Part shown: positions 35,689 through 44,483 of the stretch, in pieces
Layout of the letters: the number at the start of each line of letters is the position of its first letter
Position numbering within the stretch: position 1 is the stretch's first letter
Source: Exiguobacterium oxidotolerans JCM 12280
GTDB taxonomy: Bacteria; Bacillota; Bacilli; Exiguobacteriales; Exiguobacteriaceae
Length of the DNA stretch: 64,000 nucleotides
Assembly (NCBI RefSeq): GCF_000702625.1
Contig: NZ_JNIS01000001.1
Span: forward strand, 1,054,001-1,118,000
Reading direction: 5' to 3'
The notes under the pieces: model-generated
Database searches by the model: none
Seen by the model: only the letters and a program-made list of their open reading frames with translations
What the model was told of the DNA's origin: nothing
Made by a program: the position numbers and the translations under genes

Positions 35689-36294
35689 GTGGGAAATGTA
35701 AGTTTATTATTTGGGGGCGTTGCGCTCTTTTTAAATAGTTTGTCCTTGTTTGGAAAAGTTGATTTAAAGAGTGCCGGTGTCTTCAGTTTGTTGACAGGAT
35801 TACTACAAACGTTCGTTGCGACGTTGCTCGTCATCGGTGCAGCAGGTGATCCGATCTTGACGTTCGGCTATGCGAGCATTTATTTGTTTGCCTTTACGTA
35901 TCTGTATGTCGGCATCACGTTCATCTTCGGACTCGACGGGAGCGGCGTCGGCTGGTTTTCCCTGTTCGTCGCCATCGCCGCATTTTTCTATGCCGGCGTC
36001 AGCTTTAGCTCAGGCGACTGGATGAGCGGAACGACGTGGTTGTTCTGGACACTCTTATGGTCGATGTTCTTCATCGGAATGGGACTGAACCGCAATGTCG
36101 ATGCATTGACGGCGCGCGTCGCACTCGTCCTCAGCTGGTTGACGTTGATCGTACCTGCACTCGTCGGACTCCGTTTCGGTACGGCAGGAAGCAGCTACCA
36201 ACTGTTATGGAGCGCAGCTGCCATCGTGACCGTTCTCTACTTCGTTTACTCGGCCTTGAAATTGTGGCCGCTTCGCCGACCCGTCCAATCATGA
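35689..36294 (+). CDS. AmiS/UreI-family channel protein
   Basis: A 201-residue membrane protein with about six or seven helices, matching the AmiS/UreI family of urea or short-chain amide channels (GNVSLLFGGVALFLNSLSLF, YLFAFTYLYVGITF). GTG at 35689 is the better start: GGAGG lies seven bases upstream and the resulting MGNV start is typical of the family, whereas the ATG at 35683 nearly abuts the ribosome site. No urease or amidase gene is nearby, so the substrate is open. Confidence 0.82.
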   Translation: MGNVSLLFGGVALFLNSLSLFGKVDLKSAGVFSLLTGLLQTFVATLLVIGAAGDPILTFGYASIYLFAFTYLYVGITFIFGLDGSGVGWFSLFVAIAAFFYAGVSFSSGDWMSGTTWLFWTLLWSMFFIGMGLNRNVDALTARVALVLSWLTLIVPALVGLRFGTAGSSYQLLWSAAAIVTVLYFVYSALKLWPLRRPVQS

Positions 36295-36315
36295 TGTCCG
36301 ATACATGCTACTACA

Positions 36316-36361
36316 AAACGCGCTGTTCCCTTGACGCTTACAGGGAATAGCGCGTTTTTTG
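36316..36361 (+). terminator. Terminator of the AmiS/UreI gene
   Basis: AAAACGCGCTGTTCCCT...AGGGAATAGCGCGTTTT, a strong stem followed by TT. Confidence 0.85.
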
Positions 36362-36389
36362 ATTCGCAAGGTATCCGCGTTTTTTGTCG

Positions 36390-37405
36390 CGCATCCCCTT
36401 CCCGAATCGTCTCTGAGCGGCAAGCTTTCTATTCAGATAGCTAAAAAGATTCGCTTCATCGTGACTCCTACGGGAAAAAGCGCAAGGTGACTTGCGCTGT
36501 CAGAGGCAGGCGAGACCCTGCCCCTTGACCTGTAAGGGAAAGAGGCAACGGCTTGCGCCTCGCCCGAGGAAAGTACGGGAAGCAAGAATCTTTCGCACCA
36601 CTTCCATTGATCAGATACGTTTTTTTTGTTCGTAAGGTATCCGCGTTTTTTGTCGCGTATTCTCTTCCCAAATCGCGATGCGTCACAGGTTTCCTAAGGT
36701 CTCCTTTTATTCGGATAGCTAAAAAGATTCGCTTCATCGTGACTCCTACGGGAAAAAGCGCAAGGTGACTTGCGCTGTCAGAGGCAGGCGAGACCCTGCC
36801 CCTTGACCTGTAAGGGCAAGAGGCAACGGCTTGCGCCTCACCCGAGGAAAGCACGGGAAGCAAGAATCTTTCGCACCACTTCCATTGATCAGATACGTTT
36901 TTTTGTTCGTAAGGTATCCGCGTTTTTTGTCGCGTATTCTCTTCCCAAATCGCGATGCGTCACAGGTTTCCTAAGGTCTCCTTTTATTCGGATAGCTAAA
37001 AAGATTCGCTTCATCGTGACTCCTACGGGAAAAAGCGCAAGGTGACTTGCGCTGTCAGAGGCAGGCAAGACCCTGCCCCTTGACCTGTAAGGGAAAGAGG
37101 CAACGGCTTGCGCCTCGCCCGAGGAAAGTACGGGAAGCAAGAATCTTTCGCACCACTTACATCGATCAACTACGTTTTTGATGTATAAGACATTCCATTT
37201 CGCATCACTCAATCCTTGGGTTTCCTTCTATCAGAAAAGCTAAAAAGATTCGCTTCATCGTGACTCCTACGGGAAAAAGCACAAGATGACTTGTGCTGTC
37301 AGAGGCAGGCGAGACCCTGCCCCTTGACCTGTAAGGGAAAGGAGCAACGGCTTGCGCCTCACCCGAGGAAAGCACGGGAAGCAAGGATCTTTTGTACCAC
37401 TTACA
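36390..37405 (+). repeat. Four tandem copies of the long intergenic repeat (about 245-278 bp apart)
   Basis: CTAAAAAGATTCGCTTCATCGTG recurs at about 36441, 36719, 36996 and 37240. Each copy holds CTCCTACGGGAAAAA, a hairpin (GCGCAAG-GTGA-CTTGCGC, or GCACAAG-ATGA-CTTGTGC in the fourth copy), TGACCTGTAAGGG and CAACGGCTTGCGCCTC. Compared with the 10-kb cluster, the CGCGCCGCTTCG block is missing and a GTATCCGCGTTTTTTGTCGCG segment is added. Open frames within are repeat-derived. The stretch fills the gap upstream of the LCP gene's 3' end. Confidence 0.85.
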
Positions 37406-37509
37406 TCGATCTACTACGATTTCTCCCGCCACTTAACTCCACTTTCCGATTCGGAAGACGTCTTGATCCCAAGCAAAAACCCAGACACCGTTCACTTTAA
37501 ACCCCCGCT

Positions 37510-38400
37510 CTATCTCAACGATTGTTGCAAACTCGTTTGCACCTCTTTCAGTGACTCCGCCGTCGGATGCCAGTAATAAATCTGATCCGACTCGATTCCA
37601 CCACTTCCCTCGAGCGATAACGTCTCGACGTTCTTCAAAGCATCACGGTAGTCTAACGCAATTTTCCGAACGACCGGAAACGGAACGTTCGTCTTGACGT
37701 TTTCACCGAGTACGCTGAGTACGTCGTTAAAGCGACTGAGCGAAAAATCTGCCGTCAATTTGTCTGCGACAGCCTGAACGACTTGACGTTGACGGATTTG
37801 ACGACCGAAGTCTCCGCGAGGATCGTCATAGCGCATCCGTGCATAGGCCAGCGCTTCTTTTCCGTTCAAGTCGAGCTGCCCTACCGGAAACTGCATCTCG
37901 TAATACGAAAAATCGATGTCATTCGTAACACGGACACCGTCAACTGCGTCAACAAGATCCGTAAAACCCTCGAGATTGATTTCAGCAAAGTAATCGATTC
38001 GGATATCGAGTAGGTTCTCGACCGTATCGATTGCCATTTCAGGTCCTCCAAAAGCATAGGCATGATTGATTTTATCGCGTGAGCCATTTCCGATGATTTC
38101 TGTTTTCAAATCACGAGGTATGCTGAGCATCTTACTTTCCCCGCTCGCAGGATCAATCGTTGCGACGATGATCGTATCGCTCCGTCCCGCCTCATCTCCA
38201 TGCTGGTCGACCCCGAGCAAAAGAAAGGAAATCGTTCGTTCTTGTTCGACCGCTTCAATCGCTGCGACACTTGCCTCGACCGGCAACTGGACGTCTTCGA
38301 GCGTCTGACTCGCTTGATGGTAGACATACCCACCTGATCCGAAGAGAACGAGCAGTCCGATGCCAATGACCGTCAAGACAATCCACTTCCACTTTTTCAT
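37510..38400 (-). CDS. LytR-CpsA-Psr (LCP) family glycopolymer ligase
   Basis: A 296-residue membrane-anchored protein: one N-terminal helix (about 5-27) and an extracytoplasmic LCP domain. LCP enzymes transfer undecaprenyl-linked polymers (teichoic acid or capsule) to peptidoglycan. Conserved residues are visible in LLLGVDQHGDEAGRSDTI (Arg and Asp), MLSIPRDLKTEI, KINHAYAFGGPEMAI, LEGFTDLVDAVDGV and ALAYARMRYDDPRGDFGRQIRQ. It is the last gene of the polysaccharide operon, 28 bp after the repeat-protein gene, which suggests it attaches this polymer to the wall. Confidence 0.92.
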   Translation of the reverse strand: MKKWKWIVLTVIGIGLLVLFGSGGYVYHQASQTLEDVQLPVEASVAAIEAVEQERTISFLLLGVDQHGDEAGRSDTIIVATIDPASGESKMLSIPRDLKTEIIGNGSRDKINHAYAFGGPEMAIDTVENLLDIRIDYFAEINLEGFTDLVDAVDGVRVTNDIDFSYYEMQFPVGQLDLNGKEALAYARMRYDDPRGDFGRQIRQRQVVQAVADKLTADFSLSRFNDVLSVLGENVKTNVPFPVVRKIALDYRDALKNVETLSLEGSGGIESDQIYYWHPTAESLKEVQTSLQQSLR

Positions 38401-38428
38401 ATCTCCATCCCCTTCGAATCAAGTCGAT

Positions 38429-39172
38429 TTACGAATCTTGTTGGTTCATAAGCACCATGATTGCATTGCTCCAACTCCCGAACAGGGATGTGATAACACC
38501 GATACTCGGTACGTCCTGTCCTTCGCTAAAACGTTGGTAGCTCGCAATCGTCAAATGCTCCGTCTCGTGTCTGGCTCGCGCTAACACGAGCAATACTTCC
38601 TCTTCCGTCCACCGTTTTCGTGGAAGTTCGATGCCGATGATTTCTAGCGCATTCGTCCATGACCCGTACCGTCGTGCAATTGTCGCTACCGTCGGCCGAT
38701 TTTTTCCGACCGCCCATTTCGTATAGGCTTGACTCGTTAATGTAGGTAATGCTTCCTGCGCTTCCAGCAAGGATTCGATGATCCGACGCTCCATCTCCTG
38801 GACCCGTTCCTTCAAAATGTCTGCTTCTGATAATGCCTGCTGCCACGAGTTGAATTGATGGACGATGTCGGTCAAGCTCGGCGCCTGATGCCGTTGCGCC
38901 CACTCACGATATGTCGCACTCGTGAATGGTTCGAGTTCCGCTTTCGCCGCTCGTAATGCCTCGATGATGTCGGATTTTGTATAAACCACTCGGATTTGCC
39001 CGATTTCAGCGCGTTCCAATGCGATTTGCCAAGACCCAAATAACATCAGGATTTCCGCGACGGTCGGATACTGGGTATTCAGTTGCCAACGAAAATAGGT
39101 ATTGGCCGTCAGTTCATTCTTCCCGTTTGCAGCGAGACGGAGTGCTTCGATCGCTTCCTCCATATCGCTCAT
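38429..39172 (-). CDS. Four-repeat protein of the homing-endonuclease-associated repeat type
   Basis: A 247-residue soluble protein made of four repeats of about 55-60 residues, each ending in FGSW or YGSW followed by a short helix (MLFGSWQIALERAEI, FNSWQQALSEADI, RRYGSWTNALEIIGI, LFGSWSNAIMVL). The pattern resembles the homing endonuclease associated repeat (HNH_repeat), a small DNA-binding unit, but no nuclease domain is present. A paralogue lies at the opposite edge of the locus (53612-54370); the third repeats share PTVATIAR-YGSW. The start is ATG 39172 or GTG 39175, with GGGAGGGAG upstream. A DNA-binding regulatory role is inference. Confidence 0.7.
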   Translation of the reverse strand: MSDMEEAIEALRLAANGKNELTANTYFRWQLNTQYPTVAEILMLFGSWQIALERAEIGQIRVVYTKSDIIEALRAAKAELEPFTSATYREWAQRHQAPSLTDIVHQFNSWQQALSEADILKERVQEMERRIIESLLEAQEALPTLTSQAYTKWAVGKNRPTVATIARRYGSWTNALEIIGIELPRKRWTEEEVLLVLARARHETEHLTIASYQRFSEGQDVPSIGVITSLFGSWSNAIMVLMNQQDS

Positions 39173-39195
39173 CACGATGTCTCCCTCCCACACAT

Positions 39196-40350
39196 TCATA
39201 GCCGAACGTTGCGTCGAACATCCTCAACGATACCTTGACGAACGGAGCGAATCACGAGTGCTTGTTCCGTGAACGTCATCTGTGAGGCAGACGGTAGACA
39301 GAGTCCTTCAGCAAACAAGCGACCGCTGACATCAATCCCGTCACTTGTAATGAACGGGACATCCCGGTAGACCGGTTGCAAGTGCATCGGTTTCCAGACC
39401 GGTCGTGACTCGATGTGATCCTGTTGTAAGCGGATGATCAATTGATCCCGTTGTTCCATTCCTCCCGGTAATGTCAAAGCCGTCAACCAGCGATTGGCGC
39501 GACTCCCTTCAATCTCTGCTTGGTACTGTGTGGCGTCGAGCATGTCGAAGGCCCGCGTATATCGCTGAAAGATTTTCCGACGTGCCGCGACGCGGTCTTC
39601 GATGACTTCGAGCTGTCCGCGTCCGATGCCGGCTGAGACATTACTCATCCGGTAATTAAATCCGACTTCTGTATGTTCATAATGAAGGACCGGTTGCCGA
39701 GCTTGCGTCGAGAGATAAAACGCCCGTTCAATCAAATGCGGATCGTTTGCGACAAGCATTCCGCCACTTGATGTCGTGATGATTTTGTTGCCGTTGAACG
39801 AATAGATTCCGAACGTCCCGAATGTTCCCGTCATTCGACCGTTAATCGTCGAACCGAGTGATTCGGCTGCGTCCTCAATCAACGGAACGTCATACTCGGC
39901 GCAAATCGCACTCAACTCTTCAATCTTTGCGACGACCCCGTATAAATGGACGACGATGACGGCTTTCGGCAGGCGTCCGCGTGTCGCGGCTTGAATCATG
40001 GCTCGCCGGAGTGCCGCGGGTGACATGTTCCACGTCTCCTCTTCCGAATCAATCAGGACAGGACGGGCACCGACGTAACGAATCGGATTGACGGAGGCGA
40101 CGAACGTCAACGACTGACAGAAGACGTCATCTCCCGTCGTCACACCGAGCGTCGCGAGGGCGAGATGGATTGCTGCCGTGCCGCTACTCGTCGCGAGGGC
40201 GGCTTCTGCTTTGGTATAGGAGCGCATGCCGGCTTCAAAGGCTTCGACGTTCGGTCCGAGTGGTGCGACCCAGTTCGTTTCGAGTGCTTCCGTGACGTAA
40301 CGTGCTTCTTGACCACTGAGGTGTGGGATGGATAATGGAATTTGCTTCAT
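39196..40350 (-). CDS. DegT/DnrJ/EryC1-family sugar aminotransferase
   Basis: A 384-residue PLP enzyme that most likely aminates a nucleotide-linked keto-sugar. Landmarks are the N-terminal PLSIPHLSGQEARYV, ATSSGTAAIHLAL, CQSLTFVASVNPI, LIEDAAESLGS (PLP Asp) and SFNGNKIITTSSGGML (Schiff-base Lys). It is close to PglE/LegC/EpsN-type aminotransferases, which act on the 4-keto product of CapD-like dehydratases; such a dehydratase is encoded in this operon. It overlaps the upstream FemAB-like gene by 4 bp. Confidence 0.92.
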   Translation of the reverse strand: MKQIPLSIPHLSGQEARYVTEALETNWVAPLGPNVEAFEAGMRSYTKAEAALATSSGTAAIHLALATLGVTTGDDVFCQSLTFVASVNPIRYVGARPVLIDSEEETWNMSPAALRRAMIQAATRGRLPKAVIVVHLYGVVAKIEELSAICAEYDVPLIEDAAESLGSTINGRMTGTFGTFGIYSFNGNKIITTSSGGMLVANDPHLIERAFYLSTQARQPVLHYEHTEVGFNYRMSNVSAGIGRGQLEVIEDRVAARRKIFQRYTRAFDMLDATQYQAEIEGSRANRWLTALTLPGGMEQRDQLIIRLQQDHIESRPVWKPMHLQPVYRDVPFITSDGIDVSGRLFAEGLCLPSASQMTFTEQALVIRSVRQGIVEDVRRNVRL

Positions 40351-41414
40351 GATGTTTCCTCCCCTCGTTGCGACAAGTGACGGATCGGTGTGCGGTAAGT
40401 CGGAAACCAGTTCGACGCTGCGGCTGACGGATTGTTTTTTAAGAAACTTCGGTTCACTTGTTCGTACGCGATGTCGTCCAGGACCGAGCTTCCGATTGAG
40501 AAGAACGTTCTGCTCCCTTCGTTAAACGAGCTTTTATATACGAGCAGGCTGTCTGTTTCATCTGGTGTGGTTCCGCCCCCGAGATGAATCGCAACCATCC
40601 CTTTCTGTTTCGCACGTCGAATCATTTCAGCAAACAAAAGATGATTCGGACGGACTTGCAATTGCTCTGGATCCGACGCCCCGAGGTGATAGTGGGCGAA
40701 TCGGTCACCGTATAAGACGAGGCACCCGCCGATGATGTTCCCACCTCGTTCAGCGACGAGGAGTTCTGCGTCTAACTCCCCTCTCGTAAACTGTTCGAAG
40801 TAGGTGTGCGAAAAGTAATAGCGGGGTGCGGCATCATGCTTGTCCATCGTCAACCGATAGAGTCGTTCGAATGTCTCATAGTCCGCCTCACTGGCGTCCC
40901 GGACCGTCACGCCCTCTTTCCGTGCTTTGCGAATATTTCGTCGTGTCATTTTTGAACATCCGCCTTCAATCGTTTCGAAAGTATCCGTCAGCTCGATTGT
41001 CACCGTCCGTTGAAGTTCCTTCGTCGAACGACACCAGTATTGACCGAGTTCAACGTTTTGTAGGAGCGGATGAAAACGGATCGTTTCCGTGATGATTTGT
41101 TCCGTTTGACAGTATTCAAGAAAGTGTTGGCGAACCTCTCGGATTTGGTCGAGCGACCATAAACCGACGAAGACCGGTCCACCGTAACCGTATGGTGTCG
41201 TGATGTCGTGATATGGCGTCCCATCAATCGGTCGTTTCAAGTAGGGGTAGATCAATGTTCCGAATTCCGTCGGACAGAAGAACATCTCCGGGATGCCTAC
41301 TTCTTCAAGTGCGAAGTAGGCATGTTCGTAATAACAATCGAGGCGATACTGACTGACGAGTGCGTCCCATTCGGTCGGATCATGGATGAGTCGTTCATCG
41401 CTTAATGACATCAT
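40347..41414 (-). CDS. FemAB/BioF2-like GNAT acyltransferase
   Basis: A 355-residue protein of the FemAB-like GNAT superfamily. Typical segments are CSKMTRRNIRKARKEGVTVRD, YFSHTYFEQFTRGELDAELL, NIIGGCLVLYGDRFAHYHLGAS, PNHLLFAEMIRRAKQKGM and LGGGTTPDETDSLLVYKSSF. In polysaccharide loci such proteins are thought to acylate or aminoacylate a sugar amino group, which fits the adjacent aminotransferase. ATG at 41414 is chosen, with GGAGG eight bases upstream. It overlaps the end of the sugar transferase gene by 20 bp. Confidence 0.82.
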   Translation of the reverse strand: MMSLSDERLIHDPTEWDALVSQYRLDCYYEHAYFALEEVGIPEMFFCPTEFGTLIYPYLKRPIDGTPYHDITTPYGYGGPVFVGLWSLDQIREVRQHFLEYCQTEQIITETIRFHPLLQNVELGQYWCRSTKELQRTVTIELTDTFETIEGGCSKMTRRNIRKARKEGVTVRDASEADYETFERLYRLTMDKHDAAPRYYFSHTYFEQFTRGELDAELLVAERGGNIIGGCLVLYGDRFAHYHLGASDPEQLQVRPNHLLFAEMIRRAKQKGMVAIHLGGGTTPDETDSLLVYKSSFNEGSRTFFSIGSSVLDDIAYEQVNRSFLKNNPSAAASNWFPTYRTPIRHLSQRGEETS

Positions 41415-42015
41415 GGGGAACACCTCCGTCAAGTCCTTTGAACTCGCCCATCCCCGTCTGATGTTCTGTCGAGTTCCCTTCGGAGGAGACGACGATTTTT
41501 ACTGTCTTCATGAGAATGTAGAGATCGAGACGAAACGTTTGATGCGCCGCATACCACTGATCTTGTTCGAGCCGTTCCTGCCACGTCGTCGCGTTCCGTC
41601 CATGGATTTGTGCCCAACCGGTTAGTCCAGGCAACACGTCATGCCGCGTCATCTGCTCTTTCGAATAGTGGTTCAAGTAACTGACGAGGAGCGGGCGTGG
41701 CCCGACGAAACTCATCTGACCGCGGACGATATTGAAGAATTGTGGGATTTCATCCAAGCTGAGCCGCCGAATCCATTCCATCGCGTGCGGGATCCGTTGT
41801 TCGTCTGGGAGTAAGAGGCCCTCCGCATCCGTCTCGTTCGACATCGTCCGGAATTTATAAATTTTAAATAACTGTCCTTTATAACCAGGGCGAACTTGAT
41901 TGAAGAAAATCGGTCGACCGAGCTTCGTATAAATGAACAAGGCGACGAACAGGTAAACGGGGAGTAAGATGAGAATCGCGACTAGGCTGATTGTGAAATC
42001 GAATGTCCGTTTCAT
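41395..42015 (-). CDS. Initiating sugar-phosphate transferase (PglC/EpsL type)
   Basis: A 206-residue monotopic phosphoglycosyl transferase that starts repeat-unit synthesis by moving a sugar-1-phosphate onto undecaprenyl phosphate. It has an N-terminal hydrophobic re-entrant helix (ISLVAILILLPVYLFVALFIY), FNQVRPGYKGQLFKIYKFRTM, LPDEQRIPHAMEWIRRLSLDEIPQFFN (catalytic Asp-Glu) and VGPRPLL. AAAAGGAGGAAGTCATC precedes the ATG. The size fits the minimal, PglC-like class. Confidence 0.92.
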   Translation of the reverse strand: MKRTFDFTISLVAILILLPVYLFVALFIYTKLGRPIFFNQVRPGYKGQLFKIYKFRTMSNETDAEGLLLPDEQRIPHAMEWIRRLSLDEIPQFFNIVRGQMSFVGPRPLLVSYLNHYSKEQMTRHDVLPGLTGWAQIHGRNATTWQERLEQDQWYAAHQTFRLDLYILMKTVKIVVSSEGNSTEHQTGMGEFKGLDGGVPHDVIKR

Positions 42016-42030
42016 GATGACTTCCTCCTT

Positions 42031-43140
42031 TTACATAGTCGAAAAGAGATCGAGTTGTCGTTTGATGACATCAGCTTCGTTAAAATGTTTCATCGCTCGT
42101 TCGAATCCGGCCCGGCCCATCTCCGTTGCTTGATCAGGATTGTTCACAAGATCGGTCATTCTTGCTGCCAACTGCGTTTCATCATGGACGTCGACCAAAT
42201 AACCGGTCGTCCCGTCGATGACTTCTTCCCGACATCCTCGGATGTTCGTTGCGATGACCGGTTTCGCCGTCGCCATCGCCTCGATGATTGAGCGCGGGAC
42301 CCCTTCTCGGTGCGATGGCAGGACGAAGGCATCGACTTGTTGTAAAAGTCGTGGCACATCTTCAACGAACCCTCGATACTCGATATTCGGAATCTCGCGT
42401 AGACGTTCGAGGAAACGATGTTTCGTCGTTTGATCCCGTTCGCTCTCCATCATTTCACCGGCGATGATCAAGCGGACGTCCGGTTCTTGCGACACGACGT
42501 TTTCAAAAGCATTCAGGAGTTCGAGCACTCCTTTTTCCTCGACGATTCGTCCGATGAACAGGAAGGTGAAAGCTTCGTTTCCTTGTCGCGCCTGTGGATA
42601 GAATCGGGTCAAATCGATGCCATTCCCTAAATGCATCAATCGTTTCGTCGCCTTAAAACGTTTTCGGTTCGCCAGTTCATAATCTTCTCCGCTTTGGAGC
42701 AGGAGGTAGTCCGTCGCGAAACGGGCGAGCCATTTTTCGACGGAATAGGTCAATTGATACGTCACCCGTCCCATCTTTTCATGAAAGTAAAAGCCGTGTG
42801 CCGTGTAGACGATATGCTTCGTCCCCGCTCGTTTCGCTGCGACCCGTCCGAGCGCTGCCGCGACAGGGGTATGGACATGGACGGCGTCATAGCGACCCGT
42901 CTTCAAAATGTGAACGATCGAGCGGATCGTTTTCCAATTACTCGTCCAGTCAATTTTCCGTTCAATCGGAATGTCATGCATCGTAAACCCTTGTGCTGCC
43001 AGCTTGTCGGAGGCGCCCGTGTCGGCACAAGCAATCCCGACATCGTGCCCTGCGTCGCGGAGCGCGAGCAGTAACGGTTGCAGCATCGTTTCCGCCGTCG
43101 TATCGAGCGCGCAGACTTGGAGAATTCTTAAAGACGCCAT
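42031..43140 (-). CDS. GT4-family glycosyltransferase
   Basis: A 369-residue GT-B glycosyltransferase. The donor-binding C-terminal half shows FLFIGRIVEEKGVLELLNAF, RLIIAGEMMES, IEYRGFVEDVP, FVLPSHREGVPRSIIEAMA (EX7E motif) and KPVIATNIRGCREEV. The N-terminus has VHVHTPVAAALGRVAAKR and VYTAHGFYFHEK. It is close to the CapJ/PglA-like group that extends undecaprenyl-linked sugars. GAAGGGGTGCACTT precedes the ATG; it overlaps the dehydrogenase gene by 13 bp. Confidence 0.92.
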   Translation of the reverse strand: MASLRILQVCALDTTAETMLQPLLLALRDAGHDVGIACADTGASDKLAAQGFTMHDIPIERKIDWTSNWKTIRSIVHILKTGRYDAVHVHTPVAAALGRVAAKRAGTKHIVYTAHGFYFHEKMGRVTYQLTYSVEKWLARFATDYLLLQSGEDYELANRKRFKATKRLMHLGNGIDLTRFYPQARQGNEAFTFLFIGRIVEEKGVLELLNAFENVVSQEPDVRLIIAGEMMESERDQTTKHRFLERLREIPNIEYRGFVEDVPRLLQQVDAFVLPSHREGVPRSIIEAMATAKPVIATNIRGCREEVIDGTTGYLVDVHDETQLAARMTDLVNNPDQATEMGRAGFERAMKHFNEADVIKRQLDLFSTM

Positions 43141-44471
43141 AAGTGCACCCCTTCCGGTTTTTCAGCTGGTGCGAGCATCCCTTTGATGTCGACGACGACA
43201 CCACGCCCGACTTTGAGTAAGTGTTTGGCGAGTAGCCAGTTTCCTTCGACGTACTCTTCATGACTGACGGCGAAGATGACGACGTCGGCTGGTTTCAGTT
43301 CTGTCATGTCGAGCAGGTCGATCCCGTATTCGCGTTTCGCTTCATCCTTTTCGACAAGGCGATCGGTGACTTGGACTTCGATTCCGAACTCTTCGATCTC
43401 CTTGATTAAGTTCGCGACTTTCGAATTCCGGATGTCACTGACGTTTTCCTTAAATGAAAGACCGAGGACAGTGACGCGTGCGCCGAGGACGGGCATGTTT
43501 TGTTTGATTAGATTTTTGACGAGTGACGTCGCGATGAAGCGCCCCATCGTATCGTTGATGCGTCGTCCGGCAAGGATGACTTCCGGATGATATCCGAGCG
43601 ATTCGGCCTTCATCGTCAAGTAGAAGGGATCGACGCCGATGCAGTGTCCGCCGACGAGACCTGGTCGAAACGGAAGGAAGTTCCACTTCGTCCCGGCTGC
43701 TTCGAGGACCTCGAGCGTATCGATGTCCATCCGGTCGAAGATGATGGCGAGTTCGTTCATCAAGGCGATGTTTAAGTCACGCTGTGTATTTTCGATGATT
43801 TTTGCTGCTTCCGCGACTTTGATCGATGATGCCCGGTGGACCCCCGCCTCGACGACGGCTTCGTACACTTCTGCGACGATATCGAGCGTTTTTTTATCCT
43901 GTGCCGAAACGATTTTTTTAATCGTCTTGAACGTATGTTCATGGTCACCCGGATTGATCCGTTCCGGTGAGTAACCGACGAAGAAGTCGACGCCTGCTTG
44001 AAGACCCGAAGATTCCTCAAGGACCGGAATACAATCTTCTTCTGTCGCACCCGGATAGACCGTCGACTCGTAGACGACGATGTCGCCTTTATTCAGCTGG
44101 CGCCCGACAAGTTGGGACGCCCGTAAGAGCGGCGTCAAGTCCGGTTGATTTTGTGCATTGATTGGTGTCGGTACGGCGACGATGATGAAGTCACTCGCTT
44201 GAAGTGCTGCTGCATCCGTTACATAATTGACGTCGGCATTTTTTAACGTGAACGGTGTCAGCTCGAGCGTCGCATCGACCCCTTCACGTAATTCATTGAT
44301 CCGTTGTTCTTTGATGTCAAAACCGACGACACCAGTTTTTTCACCGAAAGCGATGGCGACCGGGAGACCGACGTAGCCGAGGCCGACGACGGCAATGGAA
44401 CGGTTGGCGATGGGAAGTGATCGTGTTTCGGCTGTTGTCGTATCCGTGATGTGTTTGACTGCCTTATTCAT
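43128..44471 (-). CDS. UDP-N-acetylhexosamine 6-dehydrogenase family protein
   Basis: A 447-residue nucleotide-sugar dehydrogenase. The N-terminal NAD-binding motif is VVGLGYVGLPVAIAFGEKTG, VYESTVYPGATEEDCIPVLE and FFVGYSPERINPGD follow, and the catalytic Cys is in VGGHCIGVDPFYLT. It most resembles WbpA/TviB/CapL enzymes that oxidise UDP-GlcNAc or UDP-ManNAc to uronic acids, so the polymer probably contains an acidic amino sugar (inference). ATAGGAGGAATCCATC precedes the ATG. Confidence 0.9.
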   Translation of the reverse strand: MNKAVKHITDTTTAETRSLPIANRSIAVVGLGYVGLPVAIAFGEKTGVVGFDIKEQRINELREGVDATLELTPFTLKNADVNYVTDAAALQASDFIIVAVPTPINAQNQPDLTPLLRASQLVGRQLNKGDIVVYESTVYPGATEEDCIPVLEESSGLQAGVDFFVGYSPERINPGDHEHTFKTIKKIVSAQDKKTLDIVAEVYEAVVEAGVHRASSIKVAEAAKIIENTQRDLNIALMNELAIIFDRMDIDTLEVLEAAGTKWNFLPFRPGLVGGHCIGVDPFYLTMKAESLGYHPEVILAGRRINDTMGRFIATSLVKNLIKQNMPVLGARVTVLGLSFKENVSDIRNSKVANLIKEIEEFGIEVQVTDRLVEKDEAKREYGIDLLDMTELKPADVVIFAVSHEEYVEGNWLLAKHLLKVGRGVVVDIKGMLAPAEKPEGVHLWRL

Positions 44472-44483
44472 GATGGATTCCTC

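Noticed and set aside
36468-37432. Frames in the 36-37 kb repeats
   Set aside because: Same reason: repeat-derived, with no start signals and no domain.
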